DNA of 36,591 nt from Bacteroidota bacterium (GTDB taxonomy: Bacteria > Bacteroidota > Bacteroidia > Chitinophagales > Chitinophagaceae). Within the stretch, counting starts at the first letter, position 1. The number at the start of each line of letters is the position of its first letter. The translations under genes and the position numbers were made by a program. Location: assembly GCA_013289015.1 (NCBI GenBank), contig JABDAV010000025.1:1-36591 (forward strand), read 5' to 3'. Of this stretch, positions 1 through 10,600 are shown piece after piece. The notes under the pieces are model-generated. The model did no database searches, was not told the DNA's origin, and was given only the letters and a program-made list of their open reading frames with translations.

Positions 1-507
1 TTATTTAATGGAAAAGACCTAACAGGCTGGCATGCATCAGGCGAAACCAATCAATGGGTAACAAAAGATGGAATTTTATCAAGCCCACATTCAGGCTCTA
101 ATCTTTTGACAGATCAAACCTTCAACGATTTTAAACTGCATATTGAATTCCGTTATCCCGAAGGAAGCAACAGTGGTGTGTATTTGCGTGGCCGCTATGA
201 AGTACAGATAGAAGCGAGTCACGATGATGAACCGTTTAAAAACGTTTTCAGTGCCATTTATGGTTTTATTGCGCCAAGTGAGATGGCCGCTAAAAAACCC
301 GGTGAATGGCAATCGTATGATATTACTTTAATTGGAAGAATGGTAACTGTTGTCGCCAATGGAAAAACGGTTATCTGTAACCGTGAAATTCCGGGACCAA
401 CCGGCGGAGCCATCGACAGCAAAGAAGGTGAACCCGGCCCTATTTATATACAGGGTGATCATGGTCCTATCGAATACAGGAACATTATTATTACACCGGC
501 AAAATAA
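1..507 (+). CDS. DUF1080 / 3-keto-disaccharide hydrolase domain protein, 3' part
   Basis: The gene is cut by the window edge. The frame is open from base 1 and ends with TAA at 505-507. The visible part begins LFNGKDLTGWHASG, the hallmark opening of the DUF1080 domain (concanavalin-like beta-sandwich), and continues with the family's FKLHIEFRYPEGSNSGVYLRG and IYIQGDHGPIEYRNI motifs. Only the signal peptide and a few residues should be missing, because the domain starts at base 1. Known members act outside the cytoplasm on 3-keto-glycosides or related sugars; the substrate cannot be read from this fragment. It ends convergently with the sigma factor gene, 202 bp away across a cluster of palindromes. 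The family call is secure; enzymatic activity is inferred. Confidence 0.88.
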   Translation, partial: LFNGKDLTGWHASGETNQWVTKDGILSSPHSGSNLLTDQTFNDFKLHIEFRYPEGSNSGVYLRGRYEVQIEASHDDEPFKNVFSAIYGFIAPSEMAAKKPGEWQSYDITLIGRMVTVVANGKTVICNREIPGPTGGAIDSKEGEPGPIYIQGDHGPIEYRNIIITPAK

Positions 508-570
508 GTTGTTATGCAACGTGCGTTCGGGTTAAGCATAAAGTAATCCTGAAAAGATTTAATTTGAATA

Positions 571-696
571 ACCCCGCAAGGATTGCGGGGTAAAAAATGG
601 ATAAACAACATTGAACCCTGCAAGGGTTCAATTGATTGATCACGATTTTATCCTCGGTTACATCGAGGGCTATTTATATTAAAGCCTTTCAGGCTT
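571..696. repeat. cluster of four short palindromes between convergent genes
   Basis: Four inverted repeats, each with a 3-nt loop, are spaced 15-20 bp apart: ACCCCGCAA/TTGCGGGGT (571-591), ATTGAACCCT/AGGGTTCAAT (610-632), CCTCGGT/ATCGAGG with one wobble pair (652-668) and AAGCCT/AGGCTT (682-696). They fill the 202-bp gap between the convergent DUF1080 and sigma factor genes, so they could act as a bidirectional terminator or as mRNA 3'-end stabilisers. No long T-run follows any stem. The arm sequences differ, so this is an array of unlike hairpins and not a tandem repeat. Confidence 0.75.
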
Positions 697-709
697 AACC
701 GAACTCACA

Positions 710-1309
710 TTATTTAAAAAAGATATTTAAGCAGGTAACTATAAGTGCAAACATCATTATAACCGGTGTTTTTAACTGGCGCAGGATTTTAATTGCCTGG
801 CTTAGCAGGTTTCTGGATGCCTGATAATTAATTTTCATTACCTGGCTTATTTCTTCATACCCCAGGTCCAGGTAAAATCGCAGGTAAATTATTTCGCGCT
901 GGCGGTTACTTAGCTGGGCAAGCATTTTTTCAACCTTTATCATTTTCTCGCGGTCTTCCTCATTTTGAATGATCAGCGTTTCCCTTGTTATTTCAAAAGG
1001 AAAGTCAGATGTTGATCCGGTAATTGCACCGGTTAGTTTCTGTTGCCGGAGCTTATTATATATTTTGTATTGAAGTGATTTTATAAGATAAGCTTTAAGC
1101 GATCTTACTTCGGGCCAACTCTTGCGGTTCCATAGTTCTGCAAATAATTCCTGTATTATATCTTCCAGTAATTCTTTCTGCGGAATTATTTTAAACCCGT
1201 ATAAAAATAATTGCGGGTAATATTCTCTGAAAAGCGACTGGAATGCTTTTTCATCACCAGGTTGCATCACTCGCCGTTCTTCCATATTAGTTTGAAAATT
1301 TTCTGTCAA
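710..1309 (-). CDS. ECF RNA polymerase sigma factor (FecI-like, Bacteroidota type)
   Basis: This 199-residue sigma-70 family protein directs RNA polymerase to the promoters of its surface-signalling target. Region 2 covers about residues 22-90 (FQSLFREYYPQLFLYGFK, then the DIIQELFAELW helix). Region 4 covers about 128-180 (LAQLSNRQREIIYLRFYLDL followed by the helix-turn-helix EEISQVMKINYQASRNLL). The last ~20 residues are strongly hydrophobic (TPVIMMFALIVTCLNIFF), enough for a membrane anchor. An internal Met at residue 9 is an alternative start. It is transcribed away from fecR with 153 bp between the starts, whereas in many SusCD loci the two genes are co-directional. By position its partner is the FecR encoded next door and its target is the SusC/SusD genes beyond. 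Confidence 0.92.
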   Translation of the reverse strand: MTENFQTNMEERRVMQPGDEKAFQSLFREYYPQLFLYGFKIIPQKELLEDIIQELFAELWNRKSWPEVRSLKAYLIKSLQYKIYNKLRQQKLTGAITGSTSDFPFEITRETLIIQNEEDREKMIKVEKMLAQLSNRQREIIYLRFYLDLGYEEISQVMKINYQASRNLLSQAIKILRQLKTPVIMMFALIVTCLNIFFK

Positions 1310-1462
1310 TTTATTGTTATCCTGATGCTGCCGAAGATAGGATTTTTCACAATGAACCTCCGGGTAACCAACACGCCAGACATATAAGAAGACAAAAAAA
1401 AATTGAAAAATTTCATTACAAAAAGAAAAAAATCAACACTATTATCAAAATCTCTCACTTAG

Positions 1463-2443
1463 ATGGTCCAAAATTATTCTGTTCCGGAAGATTTTCTGAA
1501 CGATGATTCCTTTCTTGAATGGGTAAAAGGCTCGAACGGTACTTCAGTTGCTTATTGGAAAAAATGGATGCAGGACAACCCTGACAAAAAAGAAATGGCC
1601 TTTGCAGCCCGAACGCTTATTGAATCAGTTTTTATACAAGAAACAATTTCGGCCGCACAGATAAAAGAAGCTGAACAAAAACTTTTGGAGCGTATCCAAA
1701 CTAAAAATAGGCCAGCCAGTATATTTACGCTGCATAAAAAAAGATGGTGGTCTGTAGCGGCTGCTGTGTTGGTAGCAATAGTGTCCATATCTGTATGGCA
1801 ATACTTTGCTGCCCATGCATCCCTTAAAGCAGATTTCGGGCAGATGGCCCAGCGAAACCTGCCGGACGGTTCAGAGGTGATTTTAAATGCCAACAGCAGC
1901 CTGTCTTATAATAATTGGAATGAAAACTCAGACCGTGAAGTTTGGGTGAAGGGTGAAGCTTTCTTTCACGTAAAGAAAACTGCAGATCACAGGCGTTTTG
2001 TTGTACATGCCAATCATTTTGATATCATCGTTACCGGTACGCAATTCAACGTAGTGAACAGGGATGATAAAACCAATGTGATGCTTACCGAAGGTTCAAT
2101 TACCATAAAAAAAGATGATGGTGAAGAAATAAAAATGAAACCCGGCGATTTTGTTGAGCTGGATAATAACCGGTTTATAAAAAAAGAAGAGAAGAAGGAA
2201 AACGTGCTTGCCTGGAAAGAGCGCAAGCTTTATTTCGATAATACTACTATGGCAGATGTTGCAAACATTATCAGGGAGCAATACGGAGTGTCGGTAAAAA
2301 TTGCCGACGATGCTACCGCGGCAAAAACTATCAACGGGATTATGCCGAATACAAGCCTGGATCTTTTGCTCTCATCGCTTGAAGCAACTTCTGATTTTAA
2401 GATCGCACATAAAAACAATGAGATCATAATAGAAAAGCCTTAG
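1463..2443 (+). CDS. FecR-family anti-sigma factor
   Basis: A 326-residue inner-membrane anti-sigma/regulator. The N-terminal cytoplasmic segment (about 1-93) would hold the sigma factor. A single membrane span follows (WWSVAAAVLVAIVSISVW, about 94-112), then the periplasmic FecR domain with the family motifs LPDGSEVILNANSSL (about 132-146) and VKGEAFFHV, and a C-terminal DUF4974 domain starting near RKLYFDNTTMADVANIIREQ that ends in IIIEKP. This matches the normal architecture and length. It lies 27 bp upstream of the SusC gene and is very likely co-transcribed with it. In the classic model, the STN domain of SusC contacts FecR when substrate is bound, releasing or activating the ECF sigma factor. 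Confidence 0.93.
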   Translation: MVQNYSVPEDFLNDDSFLEWVKGSNGTSVAYWKKWMQDNPDKKEMAFAARTLIESVFIQETISAAQIKEAEQKLLERIQTKNRPASIFTLHKKRWWSVAAAVLVAIVSISVWQYFAAHASLKADFGQMAQRNLPDGSEVILNANSSLSYNNWNENSDREVWVKGEAFFHVKKTADHRRFVVHANHFDIIVTGTQFNVVNRDDKTNVMLTEGSITIKKDDGEEIKMKPGDFVELDNNRFIKKEEKKENVLAWKERKLYFDNTTMADVANIIREQYGVSVKIADDATAAKTINGIMPNTSLDLLLSSLEATSDFKIAHKNNEIIIEKP

Positions 2444-2470
2444 AATTTTTAATTTAAAAACTGCCCCACA

Positions 2471-5400
2471 ATGAGACAACTAGTAATTCCCCGTTTAATT
2501 TTCGGTACAATGTTGTTTGGCATTTGCAATGCAAATGTTGTGCATGCACAAAACTATGTTGCGTATGCTTCGCAAAAAACCAATGCAACCGCTTACTGGA
2601 AAAACGACGCTGACAATCAAAAACAAGAACTCCTTTCAGTATTAAAACAACTGAACAAAGAAAAAGGTGTTTATTTTCTTTTTTCCGACGAGAGCTTCGG
2701 TGCAAGGCTTGTAAGTCCTTTAACCGAAACCAATGAAAATGTTGAACAGATATTAGATCGTATTCTGAAAAACACAGGCCTCACTTACAAAAAAGTTTCT
2801 TCAGACATTTATGTGATCGTTAATGTAAAAGACAAGAACGCCAATATCCAGCTAAGCAGTACTGATACCGGTGTAATGACGATACAGATACCTGTGCAAA
2901 GCATAGGGTTTTTAAGCACGGAAATATCGTCGCCGGCAAGCCTCATTACGGGGCATGTTGTTGCTAAAGATGGTTCAGCGTTGGTTGGTGTAAGCGTTCA
3001 GATAAAAGGAACATCAAAAGGTACGGTAACAAATGCCGGCGGGGTTTTCAGCATTGATGCAAACAAAGGCGATGTATTGGTGTTTTCCTATGTGGGATTT
3101 TCAACCCAGGAAGTAACAGTTGGAGATGGCGCTTCGCTTGATGTTACACTTCTTGAATCCCAGCAACAATTGAATGAAGTGGTGGTAACGGCATTGGGTA
3201 TTCAGCGCCAGAGCAAATCGCTTACATATTCCGTACAAAAAGTAAACAATGCAGATCTTACCAATGTTAAAGACGCAAATTTTATAAACAGCCTCACCGG
3301 TAAAGTTGCGGGTGTTACTATTTCAAAAAGTGCATCTGGTATCGGTGGTTCTACAAGAGTTATTTTGCGCGGTAATAAATCAACCCGCGAAAACCAGCCT
3401 TTATATGTAATAGATGGCGTTCCGATGAATAACTTTAACCCGGCACAACCGGGTGATGAATGGGGCCAGGCTGTTGGATATGTTGGCGTTGATGGCGGTG
3501 ATGGTATTTCAAATATCAATCCTGATGATATAGAAAGCGTATCTGTATTAAAAGGCGCATCTGCTGCGGCTTTATACGGAAGTGCTGCAGCAAATGGCGT
3601 TATTCTTATCACTACAAAAAAAGGCCAGGCAGGCACTGTAAGAATTGATGTATCTACAGAAACCATGTTTGATAACCCGCTTTACAAAACACCTTTGCAG
3701 TTTAAATATGGCCAAACCACGCCGCCTTCTGCAGGCAATCCCGGCAGCATAGATAGCTGGGGTGGCGTTGTAAATGCACCTAACCATGTTGATGATTTCT
3801 TTCAAACAGGAGTTACATCCTTCAACTCGCTTAGTTTAAGCGGAGGTACGGACAAAGCGCAAACTTATTTTTCTTATTCACACCTGGATAATAAAGGCAT
3901 TGTTCCTACTTCATCATTACAGAAGAACAATTTCAATTTTCATGAAACTGCGAAGTTCTTTAATGACAGGTTAACTGCAGATTTTAATGGTTTATACCTT
4001 CATCAAAATACAGTGAACAGGCCCGTGAGTGGTTTGTATGATAACCCGCTTACAGGATTGTATGAATTTCCGCGCGGACTGGATTTCGATAAGTATAAAA
4101 CCTATGAGGTTTTCTCCCCTCAACGTAATACCTACATACAAAACTGGTGGGATAATAATTATGATAGTGGCTTTGCAGGCAGCGAAACAGAACAAAACCC
4201 TTACTGGTTGCTGAACAGGAATATGAGCACTAATTTGCTCGACAGGGTGTATACCAACATCTCTTTCAATTATAAAATAAATAGCTGGTTAAACATACAG
4301 GCAAGAGGCAATATTGATAAATCAATCAATACTATTGATGTGGAAAGCTATGCTACCACAAGCACTGTATTAACTGCGCAGAATGGCGGTTACACTTCCT
4401 TGAGTGCTATAAATACACAGTTGTATGGAGACCTGTTATTGATGGCGAATAAAAAATTAAGTGAGTCATTTAACTTTAATGCAACCGTAGGTACAAGCAT
4501 TAATGATGATAAGTCAGAACAGAATGTGTTTGGTACAAAAACAGGCGGGAAGGGTTTGAATGTTCCGAATATTTTTGTTCTTTCCAATATCATCCCGAAT
4601 GACCTAACCATCGCTCAAACTTTTTCTCACAGGCAGGTGCAGGCGGTTTTTGCAACGGCACAATTGGGTTGGAAAAATTCGCTGTTTGTTGATCTTACAG
4701 GCAGAAACGACTGGTCTTCTACTTTTGCATATACTCCAACAGAAAACAAAGGTTATTTCTATTATTCAGCAGGCTTAACCGGTATATTAAGCGATATGTT
4801 TAAAATGCCTGAAGCAATCAGCTTTAGTAAAGTAAGAGTGTCTTATGCAAAAGTGGGTAACGACGTTGATCCTTATGTAACCAATGCTCCTCCATTCTAT
4901 GTTACATTCGATAACAACGCTATTACAACCATTAATACGCTGGCTCCTTATCCCGGTACTTATTTAAAGCCCGAAGATAACCGCTCATTTGAAGCAGGAA
5001 CTGAATGGCGTTTCCTTAATAACAAACTTGGTTTTGATTTCACCTATTACGTTAATAATAATTTCAATCAATACTTACAGGTGCCTGCACCGCTGGGTTC
5101 CGGTTTAAGTTATTATTACCTGAATGGCGGTAACATTAAAAACAGTGGTGTAGAACTTTCAGTATACGCTACTCCTATTAAAAGCAAAAATGTTACCTGG
5201 ACCACCACCGTTAACTATGCTTACAATGATAACCAGGTTGTCAACTTATCAAACGACCAGTTGAAAGTGCAGAGAGAATATTATCCGTTAACAGGATTGG
5301 GTAACCTTTTATATGCTTCCAACCTTGTAGTGGGCGGTTCATGGGGTGATATATATGGCCGCTTCTTTGACCATGCTCCTGATGGCTCTATCTACGTTGA

Positions 5401-6010
5401 CAGCACAGGTAAGCCGCTTAAAGGAAACGATCCTAATTCACCGGTTGGTGATCAGCAGCAAAAGTTCCTTGGTAATCCAAACCCGAAATTCACCTTGGGA
5501 TGGAACAATACGATCAACATTAAAAACTTTTCAATCAACTTCTTGTTTGACGGTAGATTTGGCGGCGAAGTAATGAGTGTTACGCAAGCTGTACTGGATG
5601 GATATGGAGATAGCAAAGAAACACAGGATGCAAGAGATGCAGGTGGCGTAAATATGGCTGCTACCATTAAAGGTGGTACACACGACGGTGAAAAATGGCA
5701 GGGATTATTGCCTGCACAAACTTTTTACCAGGGTGTGGGTGGCCGCGATGGAATTTCAGAATATTATATGTACGATGCAACGAACGTAAGGTTGAGAGAG
5801 CTCTCTATAGGATATACTGTTCCTGCAAAGATCAAAGGCATCAGGAATATCTACGTTTCTTTGATCGGAAGAAACCTATTCTTCGTTACAAAGAAAGCGC
5901 CTTTCGATCCTGAAATTTCAATGGCAACAAACAACGGCCTGCAGGGCACTGAAACATTTGGTATTCCTTCTACCAGGAGCCTTGGTTTCTCTGTTAAACT
6001 CGGATTTTAA
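2471..6010 (+). CDS. SusC/RagA-family TonB-dependent transducer with STN domain
   Basis: An 1179-residue outer-membrane uptake channel that pairs with the SusD lipoprotein. The order is: signal peptide ending near VVHAQ (residue 27); STN domain (about 50-120, ELLSVLKQLNKEKGVYFLFS to DIYVIVNV); carboxypeptidase-regulatory-like beta-sandwich (about 157-225, ITGHVVAKDGSALVGVSVQI); TonB box region LNEVVVTALG (about 238); plug domain (SLTGKVAGVTI, VILRGNKS, PLYVIDGVPMNN, SVLKGASAAALYGSAAANG); then a long beta-barrel ending in STRSLGFSVKLGF with the expected terminal Phe. The STN domain marks it as a transducer that signals through FecR to the ECF sigma factor. Substrate is unknown; no polysaccharide-degrading enzyme is encoded beside it apart from the DUF1080 fragment. 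Confidence 0.96.
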   Translation: MRQLVIPRLIFGTMLFGICNANVVHAQNYVAYASQKTNATAYWKNDADNQKQELLSVLKQLNKEKGVYFLFSDESFGARLVSPLTETNENVEQILDRILKNTGLTYKKVSSDIYVIVNVKDKNANIQLSSTDTGVMTIQIPVQSIGFLSTEISSPASLITGHVVAKDGSALVGVSVQIKGTSKGTVTNAGGVFSIDANKGDVLVFSYVGFSTQEVTVGDGASLDVTLLESQQQLNEVVVTALGIQRQSKSLTYSVQKVNNADLTNVKDANFINSLTGKVAGVTISKSASGIGGSTRVILRGNKSTRENQPLYVIDGVPMNNFNPAQPGDEWGQAVGYVGVDGGDGISNINPDDIESVSVLKGASAAALYGSAAANGVILITTKKGQAGTVRIDVSTETMFDNPLYKTPLQFKYGQTTPPSAGNPGSIDSWGGVVNAPNHVDDFFQTGVTSFNSLSLSGGTDKAQTYFSYSHLDNKGIVPTSSLQKNNFNFHETAKFFNDRLTADFNGLYLHQNTVNRPVSGLYDNPLTGLYEFPRGLDFDKYKTYEVFSPQRNTYIQNWWDNNYDSGFAGSETEQNPYWLLNRNMSTNLLDRVYTNISFNYKINSWLNIQARGNIDKSINTIDVESYATTSTVLTAQNGGYTSLSAINTQLYGDLLLMANKKLSESFNFNATVGTSINDDKSEQNVFGTKTGGKGLNVPNIFVLSNIIPNDLTIAQTFSHRQVQAVFATAQLGWKNSLFVDLTGRNDWSSTFAYTPTENKGYFYYSAGLTGILSDMFKMPEAISFSKVRVSYAKVGNDVDPYVTNAPPFYVTFDNNAITTINTLAPYPGTYLKPEDNRSFEAGTEWRFLNNKLGFDFTYYVNNNFNQYLQVPAPLGSGLSYYYLNGGNIKNSGVELSVYATPIKSKNVTWTTTVNYAYNDNQVVNLSNDQLKVQREYYPLTGLGNLLYASNLVVGGSWGDIYGRFFDHAPDGSIYVDSTGKPLKGNDPNSPVGDQQQKFLGNPNPKFTLGWNNTINIKNFSINFLFDGRFGGEVMSVTQAVLDGYGDSKETQDARDAGGVNMAATIKGGTHDGEKWQGLLPAQTFYQGVGGRDGISEYYMYDATNVRLRELSIGYTVPAKIKGIRNIYVSLIGRNLFFVTKKAPFDPEISMATNNGLQGTETFGIPSTRSLGFSVKLGF

Positions 6011-6033
6011 TTGTAAAGTTTAAAAAGATTAAA

Positions 6034-7632
6034 ATGAAAACAATAGCACAAAAAATAATCAATGCCTCACTTATTGTTGCTGCCGTGTATGTTTCGGGTT
6101 GTACAAAAGATTTTAAAGAATTCAATACAAACCCAACGGGTGTAACCAACCAGCAATATGCAGTAGATTACCAGAGTCTTGGTGCACCTATGGAACAGGC
6201 GCAGCAGAATATTTATGTGGGCTCACCGGCCTGGGCTTACCAGTTACAGCAAAACTTAATTGCTGATGTTTACTCCGGTTACATGATGAGTCCTGATCCG
6301 TTTCAAAGCAACGTAAACAATACAAACTATGCATTGGTGGATGGATGGAACAGCTATCCCTGGGATTATGCATATAACAATGTAATGAGTAATATCAATT
6401 CAGTATTAAAACAAACTACTGATCCGCAATATGCTCCTTATTATCAATGGGCGAAGATTCTAAGAGTTGAAGCCATGCATCGTGTAAGTGATATTTACGG
6501 GCCCATTATTTATTCTCATTACGGACAAATAAATGATGATGGCAGCGTTGATTACGATTCGCAGAAAGATGTTTATTATGCGTTCTTCAACGACCTTGAT
6601 TCCGCCATTAATGAGTTTACAACACTGGTTCAATCAAATGCACTTCCAACATTTACTAATTATGATCTTTGTTATGGCGGCGATTATGCAAAATGGTTGA
6701 AGTTTGCCAACACGCTTCGGTTAAGGTTAGCCATCCGTATTTCTTATGTTGATCCTGATAAGGCTAAAGAAGAAGGTGAAAAAGCATTGTCAAATTCAGG
6801 CGGCTTGCTTGAAACAAACGATGATAATTGTTTTGTGAACATCGGTACCAATCCTCATCCGCTGAATGTGATCAATAATGATTGGGGCGATATCCGTTTG
6901 GGTGCCCCGGTTTCTTCCATACTTAATGGTTACAATGATGGACGCATTTCAAAATATGCTTTGAAAGCTACTGATCCCAGTGTTGCCGGTCAATATATCG
7001 GCATACGCAATGGTATTAATATAGATGCTATCGGTCGTTATGAAGGCTATTCACAACTGGTTACTTTTCCAAGTTCTGTTCAGTTAATGGTTGCAGCAGA
7101 AGCATGGTTCTTAAAATCAGAAGCAGCCATCCGCGGATGGGCAGGCGCCGGTGATGCAGAAACAGATTATAATACAGGTATCGAAACTTCATTTGCACAA
7201 TATGGTTTGGATGCAACTTCTTACATGAACGATGCAACAAGCACTGCACAACCTTATATTGATCCAAATGCAATTACGCCCGGACAGAATGATGTAAAAA
7301 CAGGTTCTCCCTGGTTAAGCACTGTTACAATTAAGTGGAATGATGGTGATGCTTTCGAGAGAAAGTTAGAACGCATCATCACACAAAAATGGATAGCGAT
7401 GTATCCAGAAGGACAGGAAGCATGGAGCGAATTCAGGAGAACAGGTTATCCTAAATTATTTCCTGTTGTTGTAAATAACAGCGGTGGTACTATATCAACA
7501 ACTGAATTTATCAAGCGTATTAATTTCCCTGCGGATGAACGCAGTAATAACCCGAACGGCGTTGCTAAAGCATTACAATTGCTGGGCGGTCCTGATACAG
7601 GCGGCACACCGCTTTGGTGGGATACACATTAG
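6034..7632 (+). CDS. SusD/RagB-family outer-membrane lipoprotein
   Basis: A 532-residue substrate-binding lipoprotein that caps the SusC channel. It has a lipoprotein signal peptide with lipobox VSGC and lipidated Cys23, followed by the FKEFNTNPTG opening typical of the SusD-like group 2 (starch-binding-associating) family. The all-helical tetratricopeptide-like core includes KWLKFANTLRLRLAIRISYV, LMVAAEAWFLKSEAAIRGW and KWIAMYPEGQEAWSEFRRTG, the last being the conserved C-terminal signature. The start is 23 bp after the SusC stop, so the two form one transcription unit, and a strong terminator follows the stop codon within 45 bp. Confidence 0.95.
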   Translation: MKTIAQKIINASLIVAAVYVSGCTKDFKEFNTNPTGVTNQQYAVDYQSLGAPMEQAQQNIYVGSPAWAYQLQQNLIADVYSGYMMSPDPFQSNVNNTNYALVDGWNSYPWDYAYNNVMSNINSVLKQTTDPQYAPYYQWAKILRVEAMHRVSDIYGPIIYSHYGQINDDGSVDYDSQKDVYYAFFNDLDSAINEFTTLVQSNALPTFTNYDLCYGGDYAKWLKFANTLRLRLAIRISYVDPDKAKEEGEKALSNSGGLLETNDDNCFVNIGTNPHPLNVINNDWGDIRLGAPVSSILNGYNDGRISKYALKATDPSVAGQYIGIRNGINIDAIGRYEGYSQLVTFPSSVQLMVAAEAWFLKSEAAIRGWAGAGDAETDYNTGIETSFAQYGLDATSYMNDATSTAQPYIDPNAITPGQNDVKTGSPWLSTVTIKWNDGDAFERKLERIITQKWIAMYPEGQEAWSEFRRTGYPKLFPVVVNNSGGTISTTEFIKRINFPADERSNNPNGVAKALQLLGGPDTGGTPLWWDTH

Positions 7633-7652
7633 TTTTTTTGCTTGCTCACAAG

Positions 7653-7681
7653 AGGGTAGGATTTTATCCTGCCCTTTTTTG
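7653..7681 (+). terminator. Rho-independent terminator after susD
   Basis: The stem AGGGTAGGAT / ATCCTGCCCT (7653-7662 and 7666-7675) has ten pairs with one G-T wobble, a TTT loop, and runs straight into TTTTTT. It sits 20 bp after the susD stop and only 5 bp before the first ATG of the next gene, so it should end most of the fecR-susC-susD message. Confidence 0.85.
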
Positions 7682-7686
7682 TTTTT

Positions 7687-10600
7687 ATGCTTAAACTTGC
7701 TTCAATGTTGAACCAACGTTTTTTATTGATCCTGCTTTTCGTCGTTGTTTTATTTTCATGCAATGATGATAAAAGCAAACTCTTTACAAAGCTTTCCAAA
7801 AGCAAAACAGGCATTGATTTCAGGAACCTGCTGATAGAAAATGATTCCAGTTTCAACATTTTAAAATATCCATATTTCTACAATGGCGGCGGCGTTGCTG
7901 TTGGCGATCTCAATAACGATGGTTTGCCCGATCTTGTTTTTACCGGCAACATGGTTAAAAACCGTTTGTACATCAACAAGGGCAATTTTAAGTTTGAAGA
8001 TGTAACACAGCAATCACATATTGCAGATAAAGAAGGCTGGTGTACCGGCGTAACATTGGTTGATATAAATAATGATGGCTGGCTGGATATTTATATCTGC
8101 CGCTCAGGTTTTGATAATCCTGAACTGCGCAAAAATTTATTGTTCATCAACAATCATGATCTAACGTTTACGGAAGAAGCAGCGCAATACGGATTGGATA
8201 ATGCAGGTTATTCCACACAGGCAGATTTTTTTGATTATGATAAAGATGGTGATCTGGATATGTTGCTTATCAATCAGTCAACACCTGGTTATTCAAAGAA
8301 TATGAGTTCGTATCCGGAGCAATTAAATCAGCCTGCATCTCCGCTTTTTGAAAATAAATTATACAGGAATGATAACGGACATTTTACAGATGTTACAAAA
8401 GAAGCCGGCATTGCTTCAGATTTGCTAACATTTAGTTTGGGTGTAAGCACTGCAGACATAAATATGGATGGCTGGCCTGATATTTATATTTCAAATGATT
8501 TCAACGACCAGGATTATCTCTACATCAATAATCATGACGGCACTTTTTCGCCGCAGCTAAAAAATAAAATTGATCATACATCATTATACTCGATGGGTTG
8601 CGATGTTGCGGATTACAACAACGATGGTTTGCCGGATATATGTGTGTTGGATATGTTGCCCGAAAATAATCATGAAATAAAAATGCATTTTGGCGCTGAT
8701 AATTATGATGCATATCAAACCTTGTTCAATAAAGGTTATTATTATCAATACATGCGCAATTCATTGCAAAAAAATAATGGTGATGGAAGTTTTAACGAGA
8801 TAGGTCAGCTTGCAGGTATATCAAACACAGACTGGAGCTGGAGCCCTTTGTTCGCAGATTTTGATAATGATGGAAAGAAAGATCTTTTCATCAGCAATGG
8901 TTATGAACGCGACAATACAAATGTTGAATATGTGAAGTTTTCTTACAACGAAAATTTGCGTTTACAACAAGGCGGAAATCCAATGAACCTGGAAGACTAT
9001 ATTTCAAAAATGCCGCCGATAAAGATCAACCATTACATGTATCAGAATGAAGGCAACGATCATTTTGAAAATAAAATAAATGATTGGGGCCTGAGCGATA
9101 CATCTGTTGCAAACGGTGCTGTGTACGCAGACCTGGATAATGATGGCGATCTTGATCTTGTAACAAATAATGCCAACAGTTATGCATCTGTTTACAGGAA
9201 TAACAGCGAAACTTTATTGAAGAATAATTTTTTGCGGCTGCAATTACACGGCAGCAAACAAAATGCATTTGGCTTTGGTGCAAAAGTGTATGCATACAAT
9301 AAAAACAATGTTTTGTATTACGAACAATTGCCTGTGCGCGGTTATCAGTCCAGCGTTGATATGACGATGCATATAGGTTTGGGAAATATTATGCAGCTTG
9401 ATTCATTGCGCATCATTTGGCCAACAGATGAAACACAATTATTGCTGAATGTAAAAGCTGATCAAACATTGCAATTAAATATCAGCGACGCAAAAGAGAA
9501 ATATAATTACTCAACCAAAACAACAATCCCATTCTTTACTTCAGACTCAACTACGCTTAACTACACACACAAAGAAAATTATGTAAATGATTTTGCGAGG
9601 CAAATATTGCTGCCGCATTTTTATTCGCATGAAGGTCCGTGCATGTGCAGCGCAGATATTAATGGCGATGGATTGGAAGATATTTTTATTGGTGGGTCGA
9701 AAGGCAATGCCGGAGCGGTTTTCATCCAACAGCCAAACCATACATTTAAAAAAATAGCAGAGCCTGCGATTGATGCTGATTCGTTAAGTGAAGATGCAGA
9801 TGCAATTTTCTTTGATGCAAATGGTGATAAAAAACCGGACCTGTTTATTACAAGCGGCGGTTATGATGATTATTATGAAAATGACGCTGCATTACGGGAT
9901 AGATTATATATAAATGATGGCCATGGAAAATTCATTAAGCAACAAAATGCATTGCCCATAAACTATGGAAGCAAGAGTTGTGTGCGTGCTTGTGATATTG
10001 ATGGTGATGGAGATTTGGATTTGTTTATTGGTGGCAAAGTTGTTCCGGGTAAATGGCCGCAAAGTTGCGCAAGCAGTATTTATATAAATGATGGCCACGG
10101 AAAGTTTACTGATGAAACAAATAAATGGAATGCATCATTAAAAAATATTGGTGTTGTTACAGATGCAGTTTGGGCTGATGTAAATCATGATAATATAAAA
10201 GATCTTATCGTTGTTGGAGAATGGATGTCTCCAGCAATTTTTATTAATGATCATAAAACACTTACTGCTTCGCCTTTAAACAAACAATTAGATTCTTTAA
10301 AAGGTTGGTGGAACACAATTGTTGCGGATGATATTGATAAAGACGGCAACATTGATCTTGTTCTCGGCAATTATGGTTTGAATTCACAATTAAAAGCAAG
10401 TAATAAAAGACCGGTGCAATTATATGCAACAGATATTGATGATAATGGAACAATTGATCCGATCATTACAAGTTATTATGGCGATAAATCTTTTCCTTTT
10501 ATTATGATGGATGATTTAAACATGCAGGTTCCATCGTTGCGGAAAAAGTTTTTGGATTACAACACGTATGCTGATGCAACTATTGATGATATTATTCCTT

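Noticed and set aside
571-632. CRISPR-like repeat array
   Set aside because: The hairpin arms are different sequences, not copies of one repeat, and there are no equal spacers or cas genes.
3202-3666. 154-codon open frame on the minus strand in susC
   Set aside because: It lies opposite the conserved plug domain and shows no motif or start context.
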